Shown piece after piece: positions 1 through 10,385 of a DNA stretch of 64,000 nucleotides (position 1 is the first letter of the stretch; each line of letters starts with the position of its first letter). The DNA is from Ahaetulla prasina (lineage: Eukaryota; Chordata; Lepidosauria; Squamata; Colubridae): contig NC_080541.1 of NCBI RefSeq assembly GCF_028640845.1, positions 9,840,435-9,904,434 on the forward strand, in the 5' to 3' direction. The notes below the pieces were generated by a model. The model did no database searches. It worked only from the letters and a program-made list of their open reading frames with translations, and had not been told where the DNA came from. Made by a program: the position numbers and the translations under genes.

Positions 1-363
1 ATTTGAAGGGACTAAATATTGAGATTGTTAAAAGTAAAAAAGAAAGAATATAAAGTTTGCTTAGCTGGTCAAGGTTAAAATAGATACGTTATCCCCCAAT
101 GGAGTTTTGCTGATCATTTGCCGAAATTATTAAGTTTTAAGGATTTGTTTATAAACATGAAATAAGATGTGGGATGGATTTCATTTATTTTACAAGATGG
201 TAATAAGTTATTAACACTGTTGTAACTGGTGGTGAAGGGGATAAAACGTTTGCTTATATATTTATTTTCTTTTTCTCCACTTTTTTATTTTGTTTTGACT
301 TTATTTTTTTTTAGCACAGTCGACGATAACAACATTGCAGACTCAACTTTTACTTTGACATAG

Positions 364-1395
364 TACAGGTGGTCCTCAATTTACAATAGGTTATTTAATG
401 ACTGCTCAAAGTTGCAACAGTACTGAAAAACATGACTTATAATCTTTTTTAACACTTACGACTGACATAGCATACTCATGGTTACGTGATCAAAATTCAG
501 AGACTTGGCAACTGACTCTTATTTATTTATTTATTTAATTTATTTATTTTATTTTATTTGTTGAGTACGTATTAGATAATATATATAAGTATACGCATGA
601 ATTGAATACATAAAGTGAATACAATTAAAGGGAACATTAGGACAGGGACAGTAGGCTCGCTGGTGCTCTTATGCACGCCCCTTACAGACCTCTTAGGAAT
701 GGGGTGAGGTCAACAGTAGACAGGTTAAAGTTTTGGGGATTTTGGGATGAGACCACAGAGTCTGGTAGTGCATTCCAGGCATTGACCACTCTGTTGCTGA
801 AGTCATATTTTCTGCAATTGAGATTGGAGCGGTTCACTTTAAGTTTGTATCTATTGTGTGCTCGTGTATTGCTGTGGTTGAAGCTGAAGTAGACGTTGAC
901 AGGTAGGACATTGTAGCAGATGATTTTATGAGCTATGCTCAGGTCATACCGAAGGCGAAATAGTTCGAAATTTTCTAAACCCATAATTTCAAGTCTGGTG
1001 GCATAAGGTATTTTCTTGCGAGCAGAGGAGTGGAAGACTGTTCTTGTGAAATATTTCTGGACGTGCTCAATTGTATTAATGTCCGATATTCAGTGTGGGT
1101 TCCAGACAGATGAGCTGTATTCGAGAATTGGTCTAGCAAATGTTTTGTATGCTATATTTATGATTTATATTTATGATGGCTGCAGTGTCCCGGGGTCATG
1201 TGATCATCATTTGTGACCTTCTGAGAGGCAAAGTCAATGGGAAAACTAGATTCACTTAATAACCACATTACTAACTTAACAATTGCAATGATTCACTTAA
1301 GTATGGCAAGAAAGGTGACAGAATGGGGCAAAACTGAATAACTGCTTTGCTTAGCAACATACATTTTGGAATCAATTGTGGTCGTACTTCTAGTA
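364..1395. mobile_element. TA-flanked MITE (Tc1/mariner-like), split by a LINE
   Basis: Begins TACAGGTGGTCCTCAATTTA and resumes after a nested LINE at about 1161 with the same internal sequence as four other copies here (30930, 40730, 55969, 57899). The best copy, at 55969, has inverted termini and TA flanks, which points to a mariner-type non-autonomous element. The 3' terminus is degraded here. No coding capacity. The family name is not recognised. Confidence 0.6.
517..1160 (-). mobile_element. LINE 3' fragment (CR1/jockey-like group, 'family J')
   Basis: The minus strand encodes the C-terminal end of a non-LTR retrotransposon ORF2. A frame at 682-984 reads FSNRVVNAWNALPDSVVSS and ends PFLRGL. 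The upstream part (VWNPH.., FTRR.. block) is frameshifted. The A-rich 3' tail lies at 517-600 as TTTA repeats. It sits inside the MITE around it. Related copies lie at 35676, 37378 and 61222. Clade not settled. Confidence 0.7.
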
Positions 1396-1446
1396 TACAC
1401 TAGCCATTCGTATATTAGTATAGTAGTATATTGTGTTTTTAAGTAT

Positions 1447-1866
1447 ACTGGAGAGCAACAAAGATGATTAGGGGACTGGAGGCTAAAACATATGAAGAAT
1501 GGTTGCAGGAACTCGTTTCTAGTTTAATGAAAAGAAGGATTAGGGGGAAATGATAGCAGTGTTCCAATATCTCAGGGTTTGCCACAAAGAAGAGGGAGTC
1601 AAGCTATTCTCCAAAGCATCTGAAGGCAGGACAAGAAGCAATGGATGGAAACTAATCAAGGAGAGAAGCAACTTAAAACTAAGGAGAAATTTTCTGACAG
1701 CTAGAACAATTAATCAATGGAACAACTTGCCTCCAGAAGTTGTGAATGCTCCAACACTGGAAGTTTTTAAGAAGATGTTGGATACCCATTTGTCTGAAGT
1801 GATGTAGGGTTTCCTACCTAAGCAGGGAGTTGGACTAGAAGATCTCCAAGGTCCCTTCCAACTCTG
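1447..1866 (+). mobile_element. CR1-like LINE 3' end (ATTCT-tailed family)
   Basis: Encodes the ORF2 C-terminus of a CR1 element: a frame at 1550-1807 includes INQWNNLPPEVVNAPTLEVF and stops at TAG. The characteristic 3' UTR (GGTTGGACTAGAAGA..CCTCCAAGGTCCC) runs into (ATTCT)n. It is 5'-truncated, as is usual for CR1. The upstream frame (MIRGLEAKTYEE) is in another frame, so the copy is dead. Confidence 0.85.
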
Positions 1867-1994
1867 TTATTCTATTCTATTCTATTCTAGTCTAGTCTAG
1901 TCTGTATTTTATTATTCTATTCTGTATTTTATTATTCTATTCTATTCTATTCTATTCTATTCTATTCTATTCTATTCTATTCTATTCTATTCTA
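1867..1994. repeat. (ATTCT)n microsatellite grown from CR1 tail
   Basis: About 128 bp of pentamers, mostly ATTCT with a TAGTC block and a GTATTTTATT interruption. It starts exactly where the CR1 3' UTR ends, so the LINE tail seeded it. Confidence 0.9.
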
Positions 1995-2476
1995 TATACT
2001 GTAGTATATACTGGCCATTTCTATAACTACAGACCTATCTAATAAGCAAAACCAAAACCAAAGTTTCATTTTTTCCATCACAAGCACAAAATCCAAAAGC
2101 GGTTTCCAAACAGAAACAAAATTAGATATGTTCTTTTAATAGAATAAAACAATCAATTTAACCGTGTCTGCTTTTTTTCCTTGCTGCGGGAAGTAATATG
2201 TATTCCTGTTTGCACTTATTAATCTTTATAGACTATCATCATTTATATTAACAAAATTCACTATATTCTTTCAGATTCTTTACCCTTAAAGGGAAAATCA
2301 CTTTGTGCTCTCAATGTATATATTTTATATTAAGTGTGTATGTATGTTTGTAATCATGACTGGTTTATGCAATTAGTGTATTTATGGCAAATCTTAAAGG
2401 GAAGTTTCTAATGCAAAAATAGTTATATTCAGGACTTAAGCAACAATAGCTACTAGGATTGCTCTGTAAGACTTAA
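1995..2476. other. No recognised feature
   Basis: AT-rich sequence without a clear ORF, repeat terminus or tandem structure. I see nothing supportable in it. Confidence 0.5.
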
Positions 2477-2579
2477 AGGAATCCTTCAGTTATGACCCTT
2501 TCTCCCCTTTCTCAGGCAGCTCGTTCTCTAAGTAAATTTTGAAATATTGTGATAGAGAAATCCTCCGCAGATTGCCACC

Positions 2580-2810
2580 AGTTCGCTGCCTGCGCATGCG
2601 AGGTGCACCAAATGGGCACTGCACGTACACATGTGCAGTGTGTGCCAAAATCACACTGCACTGTGCATATGCACAATGCACACCAAAAGCACACTGCATG
2701 TGCATACACAGTATGTGCCAAATGCACGCATTCACAGTGCATGTCAAATGCATGCTGCACACACGCATGCGCATTGTGTGCCAAATGCGCACTTCACATG
2801 GAAAGAGGAG
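2580..2810. repeat. CA/TG-rich imperfect tandem repeat
   Basis: Degenerate units rich in TGTGCCAAA, GCACACTGCA and TGTGCATG recur about every 35-45 bp, giving open frames on both strands that are not real genes. Similar CpG/CA-rich sequence fills the middle of hAT-like elements elsewhere here (e.g. 45260, 49200), so this may be the interior of such an element. Confidence 0.55.
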
Positions 2811-2894
2811 GCTTAACAAGGTAAGTAGAACAGTGAGGGGGGAAACAGCGAATGTAAATCGTGCGGCACAGCTGATCATCAGAAATACTGGTTC

Positions 2895-3442
2895 TGTTCT
2901 GTTTCCCTCCCCCAATACTCCCAACAAAGAGTCAGTCAAAGGCCTTCTTTTCTAATTTATTTACATAGATAAATGTTCTGGCCACGTCTACCCACAGGCC
3001 TGCCAAGTCTCTGGAGATAATTAAGAAATTATAGATAAGGCCAGAGTTACTCACGAATATATTCTTCCCTCCATTGATACAGTTTGCCCGCGCAAATTCA
3101 CTGCTTTGTCCAAGACAAAAAACCAGGAAGTTCCGCCTCCTTTTTATAGCCTCTGCAGTTGTCACTGCATGACCATCATTCTTTGGCTTTGTCCCAACGC
3201 TTCCTCTGCTGTGCGCGCCGGTCACGTCTGCACAGTCTTGCATCACTCCAAAACTGTTCTTGGGGCATTGCCAAATCAGAAGACGGCCCGGGAGAATCAG
3301 GCCTTGCGGCCCCTCCTCCTCCCTTTGGGTGGGTGCCAGGGAGGGAGAGGGCCCAGGAGAAGCAGGCCTTGCCAGGTCTTCTCCCTCACTTTCTGAATCA
3401 TCCGAGTCCAGGAGTCTGGGTCCAGGAACCTGGGTCACAACA
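2895..3442 (-). mobile_element. Solo LTR, 5-bp TSD GGTTC
   Basis: 548 bp beginning TGTTCTG and ending CACAACA (TG..CA), flanked by GGTTC at 2890-2894 and 3443-3447. On the minus strand it starts TGTTGTGACCCAGG, contains a TATA-like TTTTTATAGCC (read on plus) and an open frame from its first bases (2932-3438, 168 aa, acidic start with DSDDSESEGEDL). No partner LTR or internal region follows. It interrupts an hAT-like element whose 3' end lies downstream. Confidence 0.7.
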
Positions 3443-3518
3443 GGTTCAGATGAACCGGTAGCATTTTTTTACTACCATTTTGTCCGAACTAGTGCGAACC
3501 GGTAGCATTTTACCCCTA
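3443..3518. mobile_element. 3' end of CCGGTT-type hAT-like element
   Basis: Contains two GAACCGGTAGCATTTT blocks and ends TTTTACCCCTA, matching the 3' end of the intact copy at 45224-46061. The 5' portion beyond the LTR is too diverged to bound. Confidence 0.55.
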
Positions 3519-3789
3519 CTTTAACCTGTTACTTTCATTTCATGCATCACCCTTGCCGCAATCATGTAGAAAGCTGATTTTAAACATTGCCCTTAGATGC
3601 AATTTTAAGAGAATAAAATAATTCAATAGCTGGATTCCATAACCTTGCCAACTGCAGCTTTTCAACGGGATTTGGTTTTATTTCATGCATCCCTGGCTTA
3701 TGAAAAGCTGTGCTGGCAAACATATCTCAGAGAATGTATCCATGGCTGAGTACAGATAGAAAAAAAAAAACAGGAATAAAAATGTAACC
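3519..3789. other. No recognised feature
   Basis: Non-repetitive by eye, no ORF, short poly-A at 3760. Confidence 0.4.
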
Positions 3790-4155
3790 GTGAATAAACT
3801 AGAACATTAGGGAAAAACACAAGCTACCTTCTCTTCCTTACAAGTCCTGTATTATGTGCCCAGTATAGGTGTACCTTTAAAAAGATCTGAGATCATTTAA
3901 ACTTGCAGTCTTCTTATTTATAATCTGGAGCCATACCTATTTGAAACACATTTTTCATGACACAAGATTAATGCTTGGTGCCAGAGGTGGGTTGCGCATA
4001 TTTTTACCACCGGTTCGCTGCGCACCGAAAATGTGAGCGCCGGTGCGAGCCTTCCGTGCATGCGCTTTGCTCGGGTGCACAGCTAGCATGCATGAACACA
4101 GATAAGAAAACTTGGTGCTCTCTGAGCTGGGTTGTTTTCTTGCAGATGTTTCATT
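3790..4155 (+). repeat. Inverted duplicate, copy 1 (366 bp)
   Basis: Matches the reverse complement of 21973-22338 over its whole length; both copies are exactly 366 bp with only a handful of differences. It contains a decayed CCGGTT hAT-like piece (3985-4090) and ends inside the PLE-type terminus at 4155 (..GATGTTTCATT). It is either a local inverted duplication or two members of an unnamed dispersed family. Confidence 0.8.
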
Positions 4156-4242
4156 AACCAAACTAGGTAACAACATCAGTGCTAGTCTAGTTCGGGTAAT
4201 ATAATATCTACAAGGAAACAACTAAGCTCAGAGAGCACCAAG
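4105..4242. repeat. Fold-back terminus of a PLE-like element (lineage 2)
   Basis: Left arm CTTGGTGCTCTCTGAGCTG..GCAGATGTTTCATT and right arm GGTAATATAATATCTACAAG..CAGAGAGCACCAAG are inverted copies of one sequence. Read on the strand opposite the left arm, it resembles a hammerhead core (CTGATG.. stem .. GAAACATC), decayed at conserved positions. Related copies lie at 12330, 48738 and 53236. Confidence 0.6.
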
Positions 4243-4338
4243 CAGTGGTGGTATTCAGCCGGTTCTGGGAAACCAGTAGTGGTGGCTACAGGTGGGCCCG
4301 CCCATCCACCCTGGCACTATGCCATCCTATTTAGCCAT
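4243..4338. mobile_element. 5' end of CCGGTT-type hAT-like element
   Basis: Starts CAGTGGTGGTATTCAGCCGG, the terminus shared by the complete copies at 36319, 39354 and 52618. Only the 5' part remains before an L1 tail. Confidence 0.6.
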
Positions 4339-4339
4339 G

Positions 4340-5141
4340 TTTTCTTTTTAACCTTTTTATTTTTATTTTTTATTGAAAATGTTTTACAAAACTTTTCCCC
4401 CTTTCCCCCCTCCCCCCTAACTCCACTCCCCCCTCCCTTCACAAACCCCCCTCCCCCCCCCCGACTTCCCAGAACAAACACAAGGTATAGTTAAAAATAA
4501 AACAAATAAAACAAACAAATAAAACAAACAAATAAAACAGGGCCGCGGTGTGGCTCAGGCTGTAAGAAGCCTGTTATTAAAACACAGCTGCTTGCAATTA
4601 CTGCAGGTTCTAGTCCCATCAGGTCCAAGGTTGACTCAGCCTTTATAAGGTAGGTAAAATGAGGACCCAGATTGTTGGGGGGGCAATAAGTTGACTTTGT
4701 AAATATACAAATAGAATGAGACTATTGCCTTACACACTGTAAGCCGCCCTAAGTCTTCGGAGAAGGGCGGGATATAAATGTAAACAAATATATATATATA
4801 TATAACTAATTTTTTTTCCCTCCTAACTGAATTATACTCCTACAATTCTCATCAATTCCTAACCTCCCCCAGAACAATCAAAAATGATACATCCTAATCA
4901 TTCAAAGGCAGTCTGATAACTCTTAGTCTGATATCTGTTTTGAATATAGTCAATCCATTTTTTCCATTCATTTAAATATCTTTCTTGCGTATTGTCTTTC
5001 AAAAAGGCTGAGATTTTGGCCATCTCAGCCAAATTGGCAACTTTCAATATCCATTCTCCTATTCTAGGTACTTCTTTTTTTCTTCCAATACTGTCCTATC
5101 AGTAATCTTGCCGCTGTTATTAGATTTAAAATCAGTTTAAT
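4340..5141 (-). mobile_element. L1 LINE 3' fragment, split by a SINE
   Basis: On the minus strand, about 5140 down to 4890 encodes an L1 ORF2 C-terminus: NLITAARLLIGQYWKKK, then IGEWILKVANLAEMAKISAF and NEWKKWIDYIQNRYQ before a stop. One frameshift is seen. The 3' UTR continues to a T-rich stretch (poly-A tail on the minus strand) at 4340-4375. A SINE is inserted at 4540-4795. Confidence 0.75.
4540..4795 (+). mobile_element. tRNA-derived SINE with LINE-type 3' tail (SINE-D)
   Basis: The head has a Pol III A-box-like GTGGCTCAGGCTG and a B-box-like GGTTCTAGTCCC. The middle carries GGTAGGTAAAATGAGGACCC. The tail CCGCCCTAAGTCTTCGGAGA resembles the 3' end of the CR1-clade LINE at 58629. Inserted into L1 sequence. 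Confidence 0.8.
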
Positions 5142-5400
5142 CTTTTTAAAGGTACTTTTCAAAAGGCAACTGGACTATTTTTTTTCTTCGATGAAGAAGA
5201 AGAATACGTTCTGCTTCTCATCGAAGAAACTTCATCGGCCAGAATCAATGAAGCCTCTTGGATGAGAAGCAAAACATCTTCTTCCTCAAGGGGGGGGAAA
5301 AACCCAGTCCAGTTGCAGTTGCCTTTTTTGGGGGAAAATTAAAAAAGCATCTTTGAGACAACGCTGACCTGGATGATTGAGAATCTCCACACATGCCATC
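5142..5400. repeat. Fold-back terminus of a PLE-like element (lineage 3)
   Basis: Two inverted arms meet near 5245: left AACTGGACTATTTTTTTTCTTCG..TTCTGCTTCTCATCG, right TTGGATGAGAAGCAAAACATCTTC..CCAGTCCAGTTG. The right arm keeps GGATGAGAAGC-AAAACATC, matching the stem II/GAAACGTC end of a hammerhead-like layout with CpG-type decay. A second piece of the lineage lies at 53095-53235. Confidence 0.55.
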
Positions 5401-6167
5401 TTATTTTACACAATAACGCACAGTTGCACTCATAACAAAAATCTGAATTAAGGCATTACCCCAATGCTGTTGCTGCATCTCATTAGTGTCATATCTCTAA
5501 TGACATTACTGTATCATTTAACCAAGCTGAACAGGGTGTACTTCAGGATAATGGTACCGTTTTAGTTATAACTGTGAGCTCCATCAACCCTAGAAGAAAA
5601 TATTTGGGAGACTGCTTATACATACAGCATCTTGCTAGAGCTGTCAAGGAGTGAAAAGGTACCCTAGAGTCAGGATTTAAATAAAATGTCTACCTAGCTT
5701 GCAGTAGCTGTGGAAAAATGTCAAAATTTCATTTTAGGAAAGTCAAGAAACATAAAACTGCTAGGGTAATGAGATAGTTATGTAAATCTTAAGTGCAACG
5801 GTTCTTGGAATGTATGTAAAGTTCTGGGAAGGATGCAGAGTTCTAGCTACCACCTTCATTTTTTTTTTAAAAAAAAAGGTGTATCTGAAATAAGGCTAGA
5901 AAAGAACAGTAATAAATTAATATGCGACCGTAAGAATCATGGCTACAGTATTTGATGTTCAGAACAAAGTTAAACAAAGTAAAGGGGTGATAGAGGTCTA
6001 TGAATCATGGGTAACATGGCCAGAGCAGTTTCTGTCCACATCTAACAAATGTTAGACAAATTAACAAATGTTAGACAAACGTCTAACAAATGTTAGACGT
6101 TTGAGTCACCCACTGATAAAAAAATAATAATATACAGTAGGATTCAGAATGATCTGTTTACCTACAT
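5401..6167. other. No gene; short inverted motif
   Basis: No ORF or recognised repeat. At 6041-6105 the motif TCTAACAAATGTTAGA recurs with TTAGACAAA spacers, a small palindromic cluster of unknown meaning. Confidence 0.4.
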
Positions 6168-6246
6168 CAGGGGTCTGCAAACTTGGTTCTTTTAAGACTT
6201 GTGGACTTCAACTCCCAGAGTTCCTCAGCCAGCAAAGCTTTGTGTT
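6168..6246. mobile_element. Half of a palindromic hAT MITE
   Basis: Begins CAGGGGTCTGCAAACTTGG and continues through GGACTTCAACTCCCAGAG, identical in arrangement to the first arm of the complete 124-bp element at 49709-49832. The second arm is absent. Confidence 0.65.
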
Positions 6247-6831
6247 GATTACCTTGCAGAAAAAAAAAATACCAAGTTCTTTTTATTTATTTTATTTTGC
6301 CAGCTTTTGTTCAGTTTGCTGAGGTAAAATGGCTTTTGAACGTTCTTTCACAGGGAAAGAAAATTACAGTGTAATCATCTTTCATTCCTTTATCGCCTCC
6401 ACAGTGTCTCTGTTAAAGATATTATGGTGGAAGTCCTTCCACTGTGCTTTCTAAAATTGGTAAGGTCAGCAGTGAGGTGTCAGAGGGATGGAAATATGAA
6501 TGAGATAAAATAGCGGTCACCCTTTGACCACTTCCAAAAATCAAATAATCTTAAAAGCTGGCTGCCAAGAAAATTTGGAAGGGAATTCTTAAACCCTGTG
6601 AGACTACGGTAAGCACTTTAATAAGTAGAGCTGGTGGGAGAAAGTATTTTTAAAATCTCATCCAGTGTTCTGATTCTACATTTTCATGATGGGCATTGAG
6701 GAGAAGTTGAGTCTTGGAGTCAAGCCAGCAACCCAGTTGTCATGGGGGAAAAAAAAAAGTACAAGAGTGATATAATCGAGTTCACAAATCTGAACTTCTT
6801 TTGTTTGGGTTAAGCTTCAGGAAATTAGTTC
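6247..6831. other. No recognised feature
   Basis: Unique-looking sequence, no convincing ORF or terminus. Confidence 0.4.
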
Positions 6832-7311
6832 TGTAGGAAGTTAGTACCCACCGTTCTTCTAGAAGAATGAAATATTTATAGGAAATATTAAAAAGGCAGA
6901 GTATTATACCTCCCTGGATGAGAAAAGGAGAAACATCCTCTTGGAAAGCAGCCCCCACCTTTGCTAATAACCCTAGAAAGGCTGGGCCAGCTTATCTACA
7001 ACACAAAAGACCTTCACCCTCAGAACATAATAGGATTAACCCTCTACCAATCTCACCACATGATACCTGAGATTACATTACCCAGCCATATTCAACCAAG
7101 CCTGGGACTCAAGACAACTTACAAAGTTACCCCTGCATGGCCCCATGGGAGTCTGACAACCAATCAGGATACATTACTTGCCACAGGAGTAGGAAGCAAG
7201 TTCAAAGCTCAACAGAGGGTATAAATCTCTCCCCTGTCTCACCCATATGGTCTTTTTGCCCAGGACTTCAAACCATGTGGTCCTGTCCACCATTAAACCA
7301 TCTTTCCAACA
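6832..7311 (+). mobile_element. Solo LTR (ERV/LTR-element like), 4-bp TSD GTTC
   Basis: 480 bp from TGTAGGAAG to CTTTCCAACA with matching inverted ends, flanked by GTTC at 6828-6831 and 7312-7315. A TATA box (GGTATAAATC, about 7219) and a poly-A-like CATTAAAC (about 7291) lie in the expected U3-R order. The open frames inside (6961-7224, 7137-7373) have no recognised domain. A 4-bp TSD alone is weak, so the boundaries are probable, not certain. Confidence 0.5.
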
Positions 7312-7565
7312 GTTCTTTACTGACTTCAGAGATAGATTCTGGACAATGCACTATTGACAATGAACTTCAATAAGAATTATGACTTAGGAAGGAACATAAA
7401 ATTGCTGGACATTGCTGTCAAGGGTTTGTAGCTTTACATCCCTATCACTCTATTTTGCAAAAATAAATATTTTAGGAGTGCCTCGGTTGTTATTTTCATA
7501 ATTCCATAAAATAATGCAACAATTTAATTTTTGGGGGTTGCATTTCCAACATTTGCTAGACATAT

Positions 7566-8395
7566 TTTTTTATTTATTTTTTTATTTATTTAATCACGTT
7601 TGTATACTGCCCTATCTCCCGAAGGACTCAGGGCGGTTTACAGCCTAATAAAAACATACATATGAATACAAAATAAAACACCAATTTAAAAAAACTTATT
7701 AAATAAGGCCGAATATTAAAAATTGCAATAAAAATAATAAAACCCCATTAAAACCAATTTAAAATTTAAAATTCTAGTCCAGGCCTGCGCAAATAAATTG
7801 TCGTGTCCCACTCCTCCGCTGACGGCCGGGTCAGGGAAATCCGAATCAGGCTTGCCTCTGCAGCTCTGCCCAAAGTCCTAGCAAAGTCCTCAGAGCAGGC
7901 AGGAGACCAGTAAGTGACTTCAGCAAGATAAGTTCGACTTTGCCTGACTCAGAGACTGCCAGAAAGCAGATCCTTTATATAGGCCATGGGGTGTGGCTCC
8001 ATGACTCAGCACTCATTAAGGCCTGCCCCTCCCTTCCTTCTGTTGCCTCCGCCTATCCAATCTTCTGATGCGAGGGTCACTCCAATCAGCTGTTGTTGGA
8101 AGTAAACTTTCCTCAGGCTCACATGCTGTGGAGGAGGGGGAGGGGTCTAGCTGCTCCATTTGCCTGGGCATGGAGCCAGGGCTGGGGCTGGGGGATGCTC
8201 CCTCCTCTGCAGCCTGCTTGGGCATGGAGCTAGGGCTGGGACCGGGAGGTGCCCCCTCCTCTGCAGCTTGTCTGGGCATGGAGCCAGAACTGGGGCCGGG
8301 AGGCATACATTCCTCCGTGTTCGGGAGCAGATAAGCAGACCCCGGCTGCGGTGAGAGCGGACAAGACACAACATAAATAGATGTGTCTTAAGCTC
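7566..8395 (-). mobile_element. CR1-clade LINE 3' end ('family C'), split by a solo LTR
   Basis: On plus it starts with TTTA repeats, then TACTGCCCTATCTCCCGAAG..CAGGGCGGTTTACAG, the reverse of the 3' end of the LINE at 58629. It continues to CTAGTCCAGGCCTGCGCAAA at 7798 and resumes after the LTR with AGATGTGTCTTAAGC (8379-8393). 3' UTR only. Confidence 0.75.
7799..8373 (-). mobile_element. Solo LTR, family G1, 5-bp TSD TAAAT
   Basis: 575 bp from TGTCGTGTCCC to GACACAACA, flanked by TAAAT at 7794-7798 and 8374-8378. The minus strand has a TATA box (CCTATATAAAGG) and, upstream, an open frame (8369-8016, 117 aa) with 18-residue repeats around GSMPRQ. It ends DWSDPRIRRLDRRRQQKEG just before the TATA region. 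The same organisation occurs at 45387 and 53878. Confidence 0.85.
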
Positions 8396-8619
8396 TGGTG
8401 CCTTAAGCTCTAGCATTTCAGATGAATGGTTATCCAATTTCTTCTTAAAAATTTCCTGTGTTGGAGCATTCACAACTTCTGGAGGCAAGTTGTTCCACTG
8501 ATTAATTGTTCTAACTGTCAGGAAATTTCTCCTTAGTTCTAGGTTGCTTCTCTCCTCAATTAGTTTCCATCCATTGCTTCTTGTCCTGCCTTCAGATGCT
8601 TTGGAGACTAGGTTGTCTC

Positions 8620-9032
8620 CAGGGTGGGTCGCAGCCGGTTCGAACCAGTTCGGGCAAACTGGCAACTCCGACGATCAGCTGAGAATGAACCGGTTCACTC
8701 CAACGATCAGCTGGTGGGCCCACCCTCCCACCCCTGCACTATACCGACCTATATTTCTTTTCTTTTTTTAATTTGAATTTATATCCCGCCCTTCTCCAAA
8801 GACTCAGGGTGGCTTACACTGTGTTAAGCAATAGTCTTCATCCATTTGTATATTATATACAAAGTCAACTTTTTATTGCCCCCAACAATCTGGGTCCTCA
8901 TTTTACCTACCTTATAAAGGATGGAAGGCTGAGTCAACCTTGGGCCTGGTGGGACTCGAACCTGCAGTAATTGCAGGCTGCTGTTTTTGACGCACGTGCG
9001 CTCAGTGTTACACCAGCTGAATCCCACCACTG
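8620..9032. mobile_element. CCGGTT-type hAT-like element with nested SINE
   Basis: Starts CAGGGTGGGTCGCAGCCGG, ends GCTGAATCCCACCACTG. Flanks GTTGTCTC (8612-8619) and GTTGTCCC (9033-9040) form an 8-bp TSD with one difference, as expected for hAT. It is non-autonomous. Confidence 0.75.
8767..9010 (-). mobile_element. SINE-D copy nested in the hAT-like element
   Basis: Reverse orientation: tail TATATCCCGCCCTTCTCC first, then CCTCATTTTACCTACCTTAT, then the B-box complement GGGACTCGAACC. Same family as 4540. Confidence 0.8.
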
Positions 9033-9196
9033 GTTGTCCCCCTCTTTTTTGTGGCAGCCCTTTAGATATCGGAACACTGCTATCATGTCTTTTCATTAAA
9101 CCAGGCATATACAATTCATGCATCCGTTCTTTGTATGTTTTATCCTCCAGTCCTCTAATCATCTTTGTTGCTCTTTTCTACACTCTTTCTAGAATG

Positions 9197-9925
9197 TAAA
9201 CTTCTTCTTTTTTTAAAAAAAAAATAATTTTTATTATTTTTTGTTTTTCACCCTTAAAAACAAAATGAAGAAAAAACACAACAACAACAAAAAAAACACA
9301 TTAAAAACACATCACAAATATTGTACCTTGATGAACGTATCTTTTCTTTTATGTACACTGAGAGCAGATGCACCAAGACAAATTCCTTGTGTGTCCAATC
9401 ACACTTGGACAATTAAAAAGTCTATTCTATTCTATTCTATTCTATTCTATTCTATTCTATTCTATTCTATTCTATTCTATTCTATATAGCGTTACATATT
9501 TTACAGTTTGTCGTATCGGCAATGGTATGTATTCTCTGTTCTTTTTTTACTCAATCCTATACATACTTATATTTACATTCTATTATTCTATTTACCAATC
9601 CAATAATTTACATTTCCTAATTTTAACTTAGTTAGATTAACAATCCAATTTATAATTTTGATTTCTTTTTTCCAACCAATCATATAATTTATTTCATACT
9701 TTGTAATATTCCGACTCTTCCCTTTCCTTAATTTCTAATGTCATCCTGTCCATTTCTGCACACTGTAAAAAAAATTTGAATGATTATTTCCTCTCCTGGA
9801 ACATTATTTTGTTTCCATACATGTGCTATAGCGATCCTTGCTGCTGTTAATAAATGAAGTATTAGGTATTGCAAAGATGTATTCATTTTTGAACTAATTA
9901 TTCCCAATAGAGTAAACATCTTTTT
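9197..9925 (-). mobile_element. L1 LINE 3' fragment
   Basis: The minus-strand frame at 9919-9728 reads LILHLLTAARIAIAHVWKQN, an L1 ORF2 C-terminal signature. The poly-A tail appears as the T-rich stretch at 9205-9245. Flanks GTAAACTTCTTC and GTAAACATCTTT look like a diverged TSD. The insertion splits the CR1. A foreign L2-like tail lies at 9314-9485. Confidence 0.7.
9314..9485 (+). mobile_element. L2-like LINE tail with (TTCTA)n
   Basis: The short 3' end of the 'family B' LINE (GTACCTTGATGAACGTATC..CAATCACACTTGGACAAT) is followed by about 65 bp of ATTCT repeats. Inserted within L1. Confidence 0.8.
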
Positions 9926-10023
9926 TTAACACTGTGGTGTCCAAAAGTGGATGTAGTATTCCAAGTGTAATCTTACCAAGGCATTATAAAGTGGTATTAA
10001 CATTGGATATGAACTTGATTCTA

Positions 10024-10385
10024 GGTAAAGGTAAAAGTTCCCCTCGCACATACCTGCTAGTCATTCCCGACTCTAGGGGGCGGTGCTCAGCTCCGTTTCA
10101 AAGCTGAAGAGCCAGCACTGTCTGAAGATGTCTCCGTGGTTATGTGGCCGGCATGACTTAATGCCAAAGGCGCACGGAACGCTGTTACCTTCTCACCAAA
10201 GGCGGTCCCTATTTTTTCTACTTGCATTTTTACGTGCTTTCGAAACTGCTAGGTTGGCAGAAGCTGGGACAAGTCACGGGACCTCACCCGGTTACACGGC
10301 AGCACTAGGGATTCAAACCGCTGAGCTGCCGACCTTTCGATCGACAAGCTCAACGTCCTAGCCCCTGAGCCACCGCGTCTCTTCT
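10024..10385 (-). mobile_element. Sauria-like SINE, copy 1, 13-bp TSD
   Basis: tRNA-derived SINE in reverse. On plus it opens with GGTAAAGGTAAAAG (complement of the ACCTTT tail) and closes near the A-box complement. The B-box complement lies at 10311-10321 (GGGATTCAAACC). Perfect TSD GAACTTGATTCTA at 10011-10023 and 10386-10398. Such tails are known to be mobilised by Bov-B LINEs; no Bov-B is seen in this window. Confidence 0.85.
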
